DNA from: Pampus argenteus
Taxonomy: Eukaryota; Chordata; Actinopteri; Scombriformes; Stromateidae
Direction: 5' to 3'
DNA length: 64,000 nucleotides
Assembly (NCBI GenBank): GCA_036937835.1
Contig: CM072869.1
Coordinates: forward strand, 12,497,501-12,561,500
A program made the translations under genes and the position numbers. This document shows, piece by piece, positions 37,018-50,121 of this stretch (positions are counted from its first letter, which is position 1; every line of letters starts with the position of its first letter). The notes under the pieces were generated by a model. That model was not told the origin of the DNA. It did no database searches and saw only the letters and a list, made by a program, of their open reading frames with translations.

Positions 37018-38549
37018 CATGTCAAGGTTGAGTGAAAGCAATCTCTCCATTAGCTGTTACTCAACAGAGAAAAATTATGGGCTCATAATAGATGCATAAT
37101 ACATGGATAATGTGATATTACATAATGACTTAATGTATCAAGGGCAGACAGCAAAGAGTGAGATGTGTGTTTGTGGATGAATATATATGCAGCCTTTGTT
37201 CTGGACTGTCAGTACATCTGTGCCTGTTGTCTGATTTGATCCAGTCCAAATGCTGTATAACATTCAAGGAAACAATAATTGGCCCATGTGAAAACACTCT
37301 GTCAGTTAAGCAGACATCAGTAAAATTAAAGTTATACATGGAGAAAAATATGCCCTCATGCTACTCGTCTCTTAATGCTGTATAATGAGACATGAAGAGG
37401 ATCCCCCTCTCCCAGCCTCATGCATTATTTCACCTTCATTAGGGCGTTAGTGAGAGAACAGTATCAGAAGGAACAGGGCTAAATTAACAAATAAGAAAAA
37501 GATGTACAGCATGGCACAAATTAGGACTGACATACTGTGTTTTTACTTGTCAAAGTCTAAGATTTTAGAACAAAAGGAAGTGATTCAAATGAGTGGTGCA
37601 TTCAAACCACAAACAATAGTGTTCAAAATGTTCTACTAGACTGATCGATGGTCTGCCAAACATCAGTCACTGCTTTTTTTTTTGGCAGTGTTGCTGTGTG
37701 TGTTCGTCCTTTCTGATGACTGAGGCAGACTGAGGACATGTACGTGAGAGACACTGTAAAGGCAAGTCCAACAATAAGTCATGATTGATTTTGTCCCCTG
37801 CCAGTTGGTGGAAGAGACAAACACGTTCCCCACAGGCCCTCGTGAGATAGATTGTGTACCAAGAATGCCATTGTTACTGAAAAGCACATTTATCCTGACA
37901 AGGCAGTGCGATGTCTCCTCCCCTTCTCCTACTTTCTCACAATGACTGATACTCTTAGCCTGATAGATGGTATTGTTTCCAATTACGCATCTCTATTTTT
38001 TCCTCTTTGTTTCTCTTCATCCCATACAAAACACATATAAGCAAGTGAGCGTTAACAGTGAGTCCACATGCCTCTCATAATGTTAATCAAAGTCAGCAGG
38101 GATGAAATCAAAGCTCAGCTGAAGAGAACCTGATTTACCTACAGCTATATTACAAATTAGTAAGGATTCAACGTTCCTTGTGTTGTAAAATACAAAGTGT
38201 GTGGATGTAAAATATCTGACAGTCTTGACACATGGAAAAAGGAAAGAAAATGGAAAACGACAACAAAGATTTCTATACAAACTCGACATAAAAGCAAGGT
38301 ATTCCAAGGATGTTTCATCAAGTTCCAAGTAAAAGTGAGACATTGTTAATATCAACAACTAAATCTATAGTGATTTTTTTTTTCAATTATAAGTTTTGGG
38401 ATAACTTCAAATGTTCATTGATGTATTTTGTAAATTGAGTCAGTGCTCACGAAATGAGAATTGTGTGAGAATAGCACACAATAATTAAACCTTCTAACAA
38501 ACACATAAGAGAAGCATGCAGCAGAACTGTAAGGTATGCAGCCTGAGTG

Positions 38550-38745
38550 AGTTCCCCATAGTCGTCAGGCTGCTGTGATTAGAATAAAAGCTGTGTGGCC
38601 CAAAAGAGCCACATTGTCACCATGCAGGACGCTTGCTGTGTTTTCTCATCTGCCAGTCAGCTCCTGTTGATTACAGCTGGCTGCCAGGAAGAGGAGAATT
38701 AATCAGTGCTGTCAGATCACTATGCAGATCATCTGATCATGAACA
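38550..38745. promoter_or_regulatory. Candidate conserved non-coding element / enhancer
   Basis: A unique, GC-balanced block carries an E-box CAGCTG (38674-38679) next to TGATTA, a GAATTAATCA homeodomain-type site (38696-38705), CTGTCAGATCA (Meis/TALE-like) and ATGCAGAT (POU-like). This density of developmental binding motifs in non-repetitive DNA is typical of vertebrate enhancers. Conservation is not demonstrable from one sequence. Confidence 0.32.
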
Positions 38746-39400
38746 CGAAGACACTCACTGACACACAATTTATGCAGAATATGCACAGAACATCCATCTA
38801 TTACATTGCAAGATATGGTTTCCCTTTTTGAAAAGTTGCTTAACCTTCACAAAGTTGCCTTCTGTCACCAAGTCGTGTGCTGACTGAAGCGAGTAAGTGT
38901 AAAACTATCTAACTAGATATTTGTCAATGTCTGCAGAGAAGTGTCCTTCTGGGAAATTGTTTATTGTGAGTCAGTTACATTTGTTTCATTAATTTGTGTT
39001 TACCTGAAGTGTCTGCTTTGTGTGGATGACTGAGTGGGAAATTTAAAACTATGTATGTGTATCTCAAACACAAGGCTGGAGTATTGACAAAGTCCCATCC
39101 CCAAGGGCCTTGGTACCTATGGAGGTTGTGAGCTACAGATTTTTTTATTGACACTGATTACTGGCTTACAAAACCACTGCCTCTGGTTTTAGATGTTTGA
39201 TCCAGCCTTGACAGCACATACAAAATGAGAAAAATTTAAAAAATTTAAAAAAAAAACAGGCAAAGGGTGACTCTGCACTGAGTGATATACACGATCTGCA
39301 TCAACAACCTTGTCTCCAAGAAATTCTATCTACATGAGGTACTAAATAGGAAGGTGGTCAGGGTAGATAGTTGACACCAGAGACTGAGATCTGCATCCTG

Positions 39401-39438
39401 ATAATAAAAATAATAATATAATAATAATAATAATAATT
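39401..39438. repeat. (AAT)n microsatellite
   Basis: About ten imperfect AAT units. Confidence 0.85.
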
Positions 39439-42356
39439 GTACTACATAAATGACTTAAAGCACAAGACATGTGTCAATAAAATCTTAAAACATGTTGTGC
39501 CTTGTGCTTCAAGTAATTTTTCACTTTTTCAATTTTTAGTCCCTCTTCATTCAAAAATGTTTTCCTTCTTGTTCCTACAGTTGCATGTTGCTGTAAAGAG
39601 TTGATAGTAGAAAGCTGTTTTCACATTCATCTGGTGAAAGCGGAACATTTCTCCGCGCTCATTGAAAATCTGCTTTTAAGGGGCTATGATTTGTAGTTTG
39701 GAAGCCAATCCTGGTCCAATATTCAACTTGCACAAATGTGATGTAGAAAACTTGAAGCCTTCAGTGCACCCGAACACAGAGAATGGACCTTTCAGTAAAG
39801 TGGGAGACATCTTGTCTTGTACACTTTTTAAATTAAATTAAATATTCGCACATTTATAGATGCAGGAAAATGTAAAATGAGAGAGAAGCAGTAGATTTTA
39901 AGGATTTTAATAAGATATTTTTACTTTTTTGTAAGTATTGGCATTCATTAAAAACATTTATGTTGATAAAAAAAACAAAGAACACAGTTCTTCCCAAAAC
40001 CTATTTTCTGCTGCAAATAATAGAATATAAACATCATTCCTACGAGACTAGATTTCACATCCAAAGACTCCAGTTTTCTAAAGGAAATGTTCATGTATCT
40101 GTAATTGTGAGGCTGGATATACAGCCTATTGTATGTTTTGAACCCAAGATTTTGTTTCCTCCAAGTTGAAAGTGTGACTGTAACTGCAGCCTCAGTTTGT
40201 GCCTCTCAGAGCTGCTGGTAGTGTTTGCAAATCTGATAAGAGACAACAGAGAGGCAACATTGTGCCAATAACCCCAAGATGGATTCCTTATCTGTGGCAG
40301 TAAACACAACCCACGATTTGCCAATAATTAACTGTGCTATATTCAGAGATATACAAGATGGTCAGGGCTGACGAGTGATGATGGTATGTGACGGTGTGTG
40401 AGACCTCCGCCACCTAATGTCCAGTTTAGCTCACCATTAACTTGAATGAGATTAAAATAATTCTGTTATCAGACCGAATGGATCACATTCTGATAGCGAA
40501 ACGACTCGTTTCAAGCACAGTACACTTCCTGGGGTCAGATTAGACGAGAAGCGCTCTCCGGCTTTCATCTTCTCCTGATAAAATGTTGCATCAAACTATA
40601 CACAGCATAGCATATTGTTTCCCTCCACAGGTCATCTGTAGACCTCCACTGAACGCCTCTGACCACTGTGGCTGGTAGGTTGAGCAAATTCTCCAGCCAC
40701 TTCACAAATTCACAAAGCGTTTGGCTGGTAGCCTGTCCAGGAGGATAGCGGTGCTATGATACACACAGGCGAGATCTAGAGAATACATTTTGAAAATTGA
40801 AAATTAATTTTAATATGTAAATATTTATTTATTAGTAGTTATTTATGTTGACATATTGATACTTATTTTGAGTAGTTATTCATTTGCGATAAATAGCTGT
40901 TCATAAACCTTTATTTGAGTAGTTTATTACTGAACCTGCCCACCACACACCAACCAAGTCAATTCTCAACTTGTGGCTAAAACTACACTGTACAAACCTA
41001 AACTGTTGTGTGGAGCAGCTAAGAAAAGGGCTGAAGGGGCTACAGATTCAGCTGAGATAATGACACACTTTGTTGATGGACGTTTTGCGAGTCCCTTTAA
41101 TGAAACAATTTTAATGCATGCTGGCAGTTTCATTATAATCAAGCAATTTCACAGTATTTAGTTAGATTATTATCATTGCAGTATTTAATGGGCTATACTG
41201 GTAACACAAAATAAAGTGTAGTATTTATGAGAGGATGCTGACCAGAGGACCTCTGCTTCTCCAAACCACCATTATCCTGCTACATTTCCTCCAAACCCCA
41301 GCTAAATATGGAATATCATTTTTCTTGTTGAGGAAATGTCATGGGAGCATGCCTTTCCCATTCTCTGCCAATCCTGACTTAATTAGAATTCTGTAATTAT
41401 TGGGACTATAATTTCTGGGTTGAAGAGATTGGATGTGTAGTGTGGGTTGCAGAGGAAATCCTTTGAGCTTTCATGCAAAGCAATGCTAGCTAGCCTGATG
41501 CAATCATGCAGTAAGGCTCCCAACAGTCTAATATCTAAGTGAAGATAAAATTTTGATTGGTTCGTCTCATTACCTAGGCTTACTTTATGATATTTAATCC
41601 ATTTTAATCAATAAGGTTGCTGACATATATAATAACTCAACAGTTTGACCTGCAATACACATCCCGGTCACAGAGTCAGGCCATTATCTGCTTGAAACAC
41701 CGGCACTTGGCCTGGATCCAGCAATGCAGATAGGACCAGGTAGAACTATTTTTGATGCGTTATTTTAAGTGCAGAGAGGAGTTTGCCAACTCCACTAAAA
41801 TAAGCCGATTGTGTATTATGCTGTTGTGCTGATGATGATGCAATCCCAGGCAGTAAACTCTCCCTCTGTTTTTTAATTTCCCTCAAGCATCTGTTTCTAA
41901 ATGGGGGTTTTATCCTCTAAAGCCGACGCATGTTGTAACCTTCAGCTGTTTTATTCTTTCCTAAGCACTAAGCAGGATAGCCAGAGGGAACAAACTGTTG
42001 CCAGGACACTGTACACTCTTCAATACTGGTAATTACCACTTCAATCAGTTCAGCACATTACCAGCTCAAAAGAAAAATTCCCTCAGTCATCTACTGAAAA
42101 TACTGTACATGCATATGGATTTACAAATCTGCACCAATATATACTACATGCATATCATAATTACAGTCGGCACTAGACTCCGTTTCAATTTAATTTATTC
42201 AAATCAAGCTTTTTTTTTTCTTAGTAGGCTTCTGAATGTGTTCCACTAAGCTTTTTTCCCCACAACCCTGTTTCTGATTTAGATTTGAAAACCCTCACAG
42301 AAACTGTCAATTTACAGTCAGATTAACAAGTGCACTCTCTCACTGTCTCTGGATGG

Positions 42357-42387
42357 CTCTCTCTCCCTCTCTCTCTCCCTCTCCCTC
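42357..42387. repeat. (CT)n low-complexity tract
   Basis: CT dinucleotides interspersed with CCCT. Confidence 0.8.
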
Positions 42388-43538
42388 ACGCTTGCTCTAA
42401 GTGTATTATGTGTTGACAGCTCTTTGAACTACAGGGTTTCATATTTTTGAGCTATTTAAGCAAGTTAAAAGTGATGTGAATCTACTTCGAAGACGGTGTA
42501 CTCTGACCATAAATTGACGCAAGTTCCAATCACTACCATTAACATGTTTTTCTTCATTGATGGGCAATTTCAAGTCCTGATGGGTTTACAAATGAAACTG
42601 AGTAAATAATGACCTGGAACCTAGATATTTCACATTCAAAAGAATATACATTTCATGTTATTTTTTTATTTTCCAAATTACAATTTACATCATGCATCAT
42701 ATGACTGGTGCATCGCAAGCAATTAAATTTGCTCATCTGACTTTTTTTCTTCTGTAGGGAATTGCAATCACTCCTAAAAAAAACATGTTTGCACTCAGGT
42801 CTACATTTAGAAAGTTGATTGCTGTGAATATTTGTCTTTTTGGCAAAGTGCCTCTGGCAAAGGCTTCAAAAGCTTGTCTGAGGTGTTTGACACAGGTAAT
42901 CTGACTATGTTCACTTCCTTTATTTTACTTTAATACATTGATCATATTATATGCCACAAAGGTATCCAAGTGGTCCTTCAGCATAGTCAAATGTATTAAC
43001 ATATTGATATACATTTCTCTCTGACCACTGACGAATGTGAAAACAGTCGCATTTCAGCTTTTTTGTTTAATGAGTGCTGCCTCCCTGAGTCATCTGACAG
43101 TTTGTCAAAAAGTATGGGCCAATATCCTTCCGCACTTTGATTTTTGCTTCTGAAGAACCTGTCTGCTGACTCAAAGATTGCCTGGGTTTACCTCTTTAGC
43201 TTGACAGCTTCCTCTGCCAGCAGGTGGACACCAGACACACACTGACAATATGGGTAGAGGTTTTAGCAGCCTTTCAGTTTTCCTGTCTCCAAACCTTCCC
43301 TGGGATGCTGAAAAATGTCTTCTCTCTTGGGAGGTGAAGACCATGCAGACAGGTGCATCTGCCAGACGTTCCCAGTTGGCCTGCACTACACATTTGGCTT
43401 TACTATGTCTGTCAGGCAGTTTACCCCACAAGTGGCACCTCATCGCAGTGGACCCCATTTTCCTGTTTTTTTTTCAGGTAAGTGGATTATTGTTTAGAAC
43501 AGAGACAGCTTGTGCTGGCTTCTACTTAAATGTTGTTA

Positions 43539-44030
43539 AAGGGAACATAACATGCCCTTTGAGATTTTTTTATATACTGTTATGATGTTGGATGTCTACA
43601 TTCACCACAGTCAAAGGACCAAAAATTAAGATGAACATATGTAAAATGCTCCCTGCAAGTCAAAAGCTCAGGCATCTGAAAGGTTAGCTTGCAGTGTTAT
43701 CTCCACTTCCTCCTCATGACGACGTCAGGTCATCGGTGCATAAATCTGCAGTGTGTTCTGCGGTCTTTGTAGCTGATGTTGTGGCTAAGGTTGTTGCTAA
43801 AGCTATCCATTTGCTTATTTCAAATTGGATTCAGGCGTAAACATGTACAGATGTATTTAAGAAGTTTCAAGAAAATGAAAATTAAGAAAGCAAGCAAAAT
43901 CCTGCTACTATTGTAAGCTGCAGAGGGTACAATCGCAAGAGTGGGCTAATTGAGAGGAGTGCCTTAAAAAGACAGGAACTAAAATGGCCTGAACCGGGAG
44001 GGTGTGTAAATTTGTCATTTAAAAAAAAAA
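43539..44030. repeat. Probable decayed dispersed repeat (DNA-transposon-like)
   Basis: The segment opens with AAAGGGAACATAACATGC and includes a CTCAGGCATCTGAAAGG block, both resembling a common fish interspersed repeat I remember, and ends before an A-run at about 44020. No terminal repeats could be paired by eye, so the family and the limits are uncertain. Confidence 0.25.
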
Positions 44031-44619
44031 AAAAAGTATTTATTTACAGTATTTGTTGTTTTCTAAATGTGTGCTTTTTAAAGAAAAAAACCGACATGTT
44101 GATTTTTCTAAATTGTTTATAATGAGCAATGATGATAAAGTTGACTGAATTTACTGTAGATTCCTCTCGACCCACAGTTACTAGAGTCAGAGGATGGCTA
44201 AGATAAATAAATAAGAGCAGGGTTGACGATCCATTAAAAAGTGCTTTGTAGCTCCATTTAAGGAAATATGGTCCTACATTTTGTGCCACATAATGTAAAA
44301 GAGAAATAGGCTATTGGAGAATATTGTACAAATTAATATAGACATGGTTTTGGAAAATATTTGCCAGAGTCCGGGAGAGGTTATTGTAATCACTCTCACA
44401 AACCACAATAACTGTGTGAAATGTGCTAAATCCCCCTGTCTGCCTGTCCATCCGTCCGTCTGAGGGGAGATGAGAAGAAGAAGAGGCAACAAACAGAGAA
44501 GGGATGAAGGAAGCAAGGCAGGCTTGAAAGTGGGTGGCAAATTAAATGTGCTGATGATGATGTACGAATCAAAGAGAACCATAAGCTGTGGGAGCTGACA
44601 GCATTGTTGTTGTTTTTTT

Positions 44620-44665
44620 CCCCAATTGTGTTTATTTGTTTATTTATTTATAAATTTATTTATTT
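44620..44665. repeat. (TTTA)n low-complexity tract
   Basis: About eight imperfect TTTA units. Confidence 0.75.
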
Positions 44666-45142
44666 TCACCACACGCAGCCCTGACATAGCTGAGGCATTG
44701 AGAGAACCCTCGGGAGAGAGATTGATGCTGACAAGGAGAAGAAGTCAGAAGAAAGGAACACAGTTAGGCCTCTAATCACACACAAGTCAACACAAAGGCT
44801 CTTTCACAGTGGAGCTCAAAGGAAAATAAGGGAAACTCGGGTGGGCAGCAAGGGGGAAGAAAAGACAAAAGTAAGCAGGATAGGAGGGAGGAGATAAAAG
44901 GAGAGGAGAGATGAAGTGATGTTTCATCCTAAGGTAACTATTCTTTGTTTTAGCTTTAGTGTCAACTACTTGCACAACATGGTTCCAGGCTTGGCATATT
45001 TACATATTTATTTTATTTACATTACTATTTACATAATTACCGTAGTGAAATTCGTTCCCTGACAGTGCTTTGTGGTATATGAACCTCCAATGAACCCAAA
45101 GTTTATGAATAGCCGTCGAATGCCCTGATGCACGTTTCCATG

Positions 45143-45174
45143 CACGCGCACACACACACACACACACACACACA
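45143..45174. repeat. (CA)n microsatellite
   Basis: About fifteen CA units. Confidence 0.9.
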
Positions 45175-45322
45175 ATATTCTCTCTCTCCTTTTCTTTCAT
45201 CGTGCTCGTCTTCTTCTCGTCTTCTTTTTTTCTTGTTTAATGCCTTCTGTTTGTTCTCTCTCTGGCCCAATGCACACCCCACCTCTCATAGAACCAGCGT
45301 GAAAGGTGCAGGATGTATTACT

Positions 45323-45347
45323 GGTGTGTGTGTGTGTGTGTGTGTGT
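45323..45347. repeat. (TG)n microsatellite
   Basis: About twelve TG units. Confidence 0.88.
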
Positions 45348-45904
45348 TTTTATGACCTACAGTGGCCCTGCTGAAAGCCCCGTACACCATAAGGACCTTT
45401 CTATCTGATCTGCCCCATCTGCTATCAAGACAGGTAGTGTCTACACCTGGGGGAGAAGTCTCTTTCTCCCTTTGTCTTTCTGTCGCTCTCAATCTATGTC
45501 TCCCCTCACACACAGACACACATACACACACACCATTGTGCCAGGATGTAGAGTGCTTGTTATTGAGAGTGCCAGAGTGTAGACTGACTGACATCAGACA
45601 TCCAGCTACAATAGATGATGATGAGGAGCAAGGTCAACGTTCCCTGACCCGTCCTCCCAAACCCTGATGGGCCTTTGGCCCTATTTTGCTTTGATTTCTG
45701 AATGTACTCACAGCAGTGAGTACACACTCACTAGTTACAGTAAGCCCTACTTTTGCTTCTTGTCTGGCTCAGATTTTATTCTGGCCCAGGAGGTTAAATG
45801 GAGTGCATGTTTTGTAAATCAGTTACAGGGTGAGTTGATTTTACTTGGTTACATTTCTGCAGTGACATTTCAGCAACAGCACAGCATATGCTAACACAAT
45901 ATGC

Positions 45905-46260
45905 TCACAAAAAAAAAGAAAAATTACTGGGTTAAATTTTTACCAGTAGCAATCTGTTATTTTGACCCAGTGTTACACACAACAAGCTTTAGACAAACAC
46001 TGTCACGCATTTATTGTGTCTTGTACAAAACATTCAACAGATACAAAAGTTATTAACAATCTGTGATATGTAACAGAACAGATCATAACAGTCTTCAGTC
46101 TGGGTAAATAACCCAACAGTGCAATAGAAAAATAACACTAAAACTGGGTCAGATCAATTCCTTGTGTTTAGAGGTGTTCTGGGTAACTTTATCCCAGTAT
46201 TGCATTCATGATATATTGACCCAATGTAGGTCAATTTTGACCCAGTGATTTTTGGTGTGT
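45905..46260. mobile_element. Non-autonomous inverted-repeat element (MITE-like)
   Basis: The left end (45921-45943) reads AAATTACTGGGTTAAATTTT. The right end (46228-46251) is its imperfect complement, carrying TCAATTTTGACCCAGTGATT. GGGTCA/TGACCC motifs recur through the interior, which encodes no protein. A target duplication could not be fixed, so the exact ends are approximate and the superfamily is unknown. Confidence 0.6.
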
Positions 46261-46865
46261 AGCATAGAGACATCTGGGACCTTACCTCCCGTGCAACAGT
46301 ACAGTGTAAGACTTAAGATTAATGTCATTTATTCATTTCAGGAAAATGCACTTAAAAAGACCGTCTCACAGCTATGCATTAAAATAATAATTCTGCCTCT
46401 GACTGGATTTCACTTGGATAGTTTACCTACAGGACATGATGACATTTTGTCATCCTCCATTTGAGCAGCTGTTATCTCAGGCTTAAAAATAATATACATT
46501 TTTGATATTAATATATATACTCAAGGCAATCTCAGTGGACTCTCAAAGCCAGTGATATAAACAAAGCTTTTTGGTGGTGTAGACCAAAAGCTGTTTAAAT
46601 TCTACAGAGACATTGTCCTTGCTGTTGAAAGTATTTGTTAAAGAAAAATAATTGAATGAAAGTGAAAATGTCATGGTATCCCTTGTGAAAAAAAAAAAGC
46701 TCTGTTGCATCACTGGTTCACATCTTAAATGCATTGACAGGGAAACATGAAGAGAGCCTGAGGGACAATGAGCACAGGAAGCGAGAAACAGAATACACAA
46801 CAGATTAAAATTCAGAATGTCAAGGCATCCTTTTAACCGTTCAACAAGTGTCTGTTGTGCGTCTC

Positions 46866-46945
46866 TCTCTTTTAATTCAATTCAATTCAAATTTGCTTTA
46901 TTGGCATGAACATTACAACATCAATATTGCCAAAGCATCAATAAT
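46866..46945. repeat. Retroelement-like 3' tail with (AATTC)n
   Basis: AATTC repeats (about 46875-46892) run into AAATTTGCTTTATTGGCATG. This is a frequent fish interspersed sequence that I recall as a retroelement end. Only this short piece is present and the family is not certain. Confidence 0.4.
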
Positions 46946-47722
46946 AAATGAAACAAAACAAAATAAATATAATTCATAGATTTCAAGAGATATTTTATCT
47001 TTTTTTCTCTCTCTCCCTCCATCCCTCTATCTCCGCCAAGGACACCATCCCTGCTGCTGTTACCATGGAGACAAGCCCAGAAGGGCTGTGGGCGAGACAT
47101 GTGAGGGACTGTGGGTGACTGTGTGCGCGTGTGTGTATGAGCATGTGTGTGCAATTCTCTGCCCTTGTTTGGGTTTTTTTAGGGTTTTTTTTTTAAGTTG
47201 ATTTCCTTATTTGTTTTCTCATTACTACTCTCACTGCACACTACCTCAACAGCTAGGTTATTGTACAGTGGTCCAGAGAGTAGGGCTAAGGATCAATGTT
47301 TACTATTCTTTGTGCATTATATAATAACATGATAACATACATTAAATGCATTTGGAATAGTGTTTTTGTTTTTTAAGGTTTATACACTGATAGCTGTTGT
47401 CCTTGACATTTCTGACACACACCGTTGTGGATCAGCGTCATATTGTGCCTTAAGACTTGAGACACCCAACAATGCAAGCCTCCAAGGGTATGTGCTCCTG
47501 TGTGTGTGCTAGTATATGGGAGGTAATGCATGTGTTGACAGCAATAATTCACCTCATTTAGTGACTGAGTGATGCGAACAAAGTGTAATTTTCTTGCACC
47601 AGCCACTCTCTCCAATAAGAGATGGGAATGTCACTTTCATCGTTGTTGTCTAAAAAGCTTAATGGCCCAACATCAAAGTCTTCTTTTTCATGCCAGAAAA
47701 TGGAGGTTTGCAACATGTATTA

Positions 47723-48071
47723 CACTGGGGAACAATTTGAAAACAAAATCCGTTGAGTTAGATTTTTATGCTGATTAAAACTTAAATTGGCAATGCTGAT
47801 TCCAAAATTGGAGTCAGTTTTTTTTCTTCTTTTCTATCAAGTTACGAGATAAGCAAAATCTCACTGATTAGCTGTAGTAAGACTTGCCAGCTGATATCGA
47901 TTGGACTCATCTACAGCTCCGTGGCAACTTGTTTGTGTAGTCACAATTGAGACAGTGCGGTAAGAGATGTGTGCAGCTCCCAATAAGTCAGTACTATCAA
48001 TATCCAAAAAATTGTTTAAAAAAAAACAGCTGTCAGACCTAACTCAACAAAAATTGTGTTCCCCAGTATTA
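47723..48071. mobile_element. MITE with long terminal inverted repeats
   Basis: The left terminus has ACTGGGGAACA followed by AAAATCCGTTGAGTTAG. The right terminus (about 48036-48067) is its complement: CTAACTCAACAAAAATTG then TGTTCCCCAGT. The repeats span about 40 bases with small gaps and enclose about 345 bp of non-coding DNA. Flanking TATTA/ATTAT sequence may be the remains of a target duplication, but this is unclear. There is no transposase. Confidence 0.75.
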
Positions 48072-49790
48072 TGTGAGAATTTATGCATAGATGATTATCA
48101 GTTTGAGCAGAATGTTGAATGAGGCCTAATTAGATGACGGAGTTATTCATTTGCATTAGATCTCCAGTTTTTATTTAAGGTGTTATTAAAGGTTATTTAA
48201 GATGTGTGCTCTGAATGAAGGCAGTCTAACTTATAAATCTTAATATAATGAACCTACTTTCTGTCATTCATGTTGAGCCAAAAATTTGTTTATTGTATAT
48301 TTTTATTCAGGGTCTTCTGTATGATAATTCACTGCACCTGCATGTATAAACATCCTATCACCTGTGACACAAACTATTAAAATACCAGGCAATCAGCCAT
48401 GTTTAATGACGTCTCTCCATTCCACTTAATAAGCTTTGAATTACGGTGTTATGTCACTGTTATTTACTCCTATCCTCCACCTTGCAGTGAATAACTTTTC
48501 AAGACCCCCCGTGTTTACTGCATTGTAATAGATATTGTCTGTTTAGGTTTTTCGTTCAGAATATGCCAAATACAGCAGGAACAGTCAGACGGAGGGAGCA
48601 AAGGGCTAATAAAGAAAGAAAGAGAGACTAATATACTGTAGGTAATTACCCTCATTAAACAGTCATATATTCAGAAAGACAAGAGATCATCATTATCATG
48701 TGTGTGCATGTGTGTTTCTCTATACGAGTATGTTTTATATTGCCTCAGCTCTAGCCTTCTGGCATTGATGGAGTATCATCATTATCACCTGGGCTGATGG
48801 TAAAGTGGCTCCTTGGCTAGACCCTGTCGACTGACACTGTTTGGTGTCATACTGTGTTGTGTGTGTGTGTGTGTGTCGGCTAGCAAATGTATTTCGCTAT
48901 TGCAGTTTTAGTAATTCTGTGGCCACAGTGACATGGCCAACATGGCTTTACTGACAGGTCCTTTATGCAAACAAATGGCCTCAGCTGGCAGGTTCAGTGA
49001 AGGGTGACGGTTGTATCTGGTTGCATCAGGCAGAGGAGTGATGGGTAGAGCAGATTCAGTAGAGAAACTGTTTCATTTCACTTGCACTGTTGGACCCACC
49101 ACATACCCTACAATACATAACACCCAGATTTGGCCTCAGCCATTGTGATTTAGATTCGCTTGTTTAACTGCATTATACTCAGTTATTTATTACCTGTCTC
49201 ACTAACATTTGCTCAAGAACACCGCTGTCAACTTTTTGTTTGTTTGTTTTTGAAGGTCAGTTAAATAACAGGCTGTAACTAAGTAACAGCTCTCCATTGT
49301 TTAGTCAATAATAGTCGGGTAACTTGAGGACATGCAGAGTAAATTGAATAAATGCAGCTATTCACAGTGCTATCAACAGTTAAGTGTATTATTTCTAAAA
49401 TTATTGTAAAGATAATCACTTCTGTAAAAGCTTTTCCTCAGGCTATAGTAATATCCAGTAATATGTTAGCTTTCTTTGATATATATATTATAATATTACC
49501 ATACACACACAGACACTGTATAATTATCCTGTGCCCCAGCTGAAATGTTTTTAGTGAGTTCAATACCTCTGGAAACCAGTATGGTTTGTAACTTAGTGAC
49601 AAGGCATCCTGACATTATCAACATTATTTGTGAGGGTTTCATACGCCCAAGAGGTTGGAGAATATTCTCAACTCACTGAACAATTTTGCTGGGTTTTTGA
49701 AGTTCTCTTGAACACATTTTTAATTATTCCTAAGAAATATAGACAGATGTGTTCTTCTCCTCAACAAATACTTTCTCGGGGACACCCAAG
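48072..49790. other. Non-coding stretch, no gene recognised
   Basis: Only a short TG repeat is identifiable. The GC-balanced parts near 48760-48840 and 48920-49030 are unique but show no specific signature. Confidence 0.35.
48857..48876. repeat. (TG)n microsatellite
   Basis: About ten TG units. Confidence 0.85.
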
Positions 49791-50040
49791 CAGTGGTGGA
49801 AGAAGTATTTAAATCCTTTATTTACATAAAAATACCAATACAGTAATGTAAAAAAAAAAAAAAGCTCCATTACAAGTAAAAGTCCTGCATGAAAAATCAT
49901 GAAGTATTCATTCTGTCTCCCTGACTGATATATTATTATATATGACATTAGATTATTAATACTGAAGCATCAATGTGTAAATAGCATGTTACAGTTGTAG
50001 CTGCTGGAGGTGAAGCTAGTTTAAACTCCTTTATATACAG
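49791..50040. repeat. Fragment of a widespread fish DNA-transposon-like repeat
   Basis: It begins CAGTGGTGGAAGAAGTATTT and continues with CTCCATTACAAGTAAAAGTC, both hallmarks (from memory) of a repeat abundant in percomorph fish. Only the left part is present; the expected complementary right end was not found. Confidence 0.6.
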
Positions 50041-50046
50041 TTAGTT

Positions 50047-50121
50047 CAGTGGTTCACAACCTAGGGTTCGGGCCCCTCCAAAGGATCACCAGATAAATCT
50101 GAGTGGTTGTGAGATGATAGT
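50047..50121. repeat. hAT-type terminal fragment inserted at the end of the previous repeat
   Basis: The sequence starting CAGTGGTTCACAACCTAG matches the common hAT terminal pattern CAGNGGTTCNCAACC. It is followed by a degraded stretch (CCTCCAAAGGATCACC) and then loses identity. It is probably a nested, truncated copy. Confidence 0.5.

Larger units (their letters stand above)
36741..38549. other. Non-coding stretch, no gene recognised
   Basis: Apart from the TA and G runs listed separately, nothing identifiable was found. Open frames up to 75 codons show no domain features. Confidence 0.4.
38746..43538. other. Non-coding stretch with scattered candidate conserved blocks
   Basis: No coding exon was recognised. 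Blocks at about 40380-40600 and 41640-41860 are relatively GC-rich and unique and may be conserved elements. An (ATA)n tract lies at 39401-39438 and a (CT)n tract at 42357-42387. The open frame at 43250-43585 has no known domain. Confidence 0.35.
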
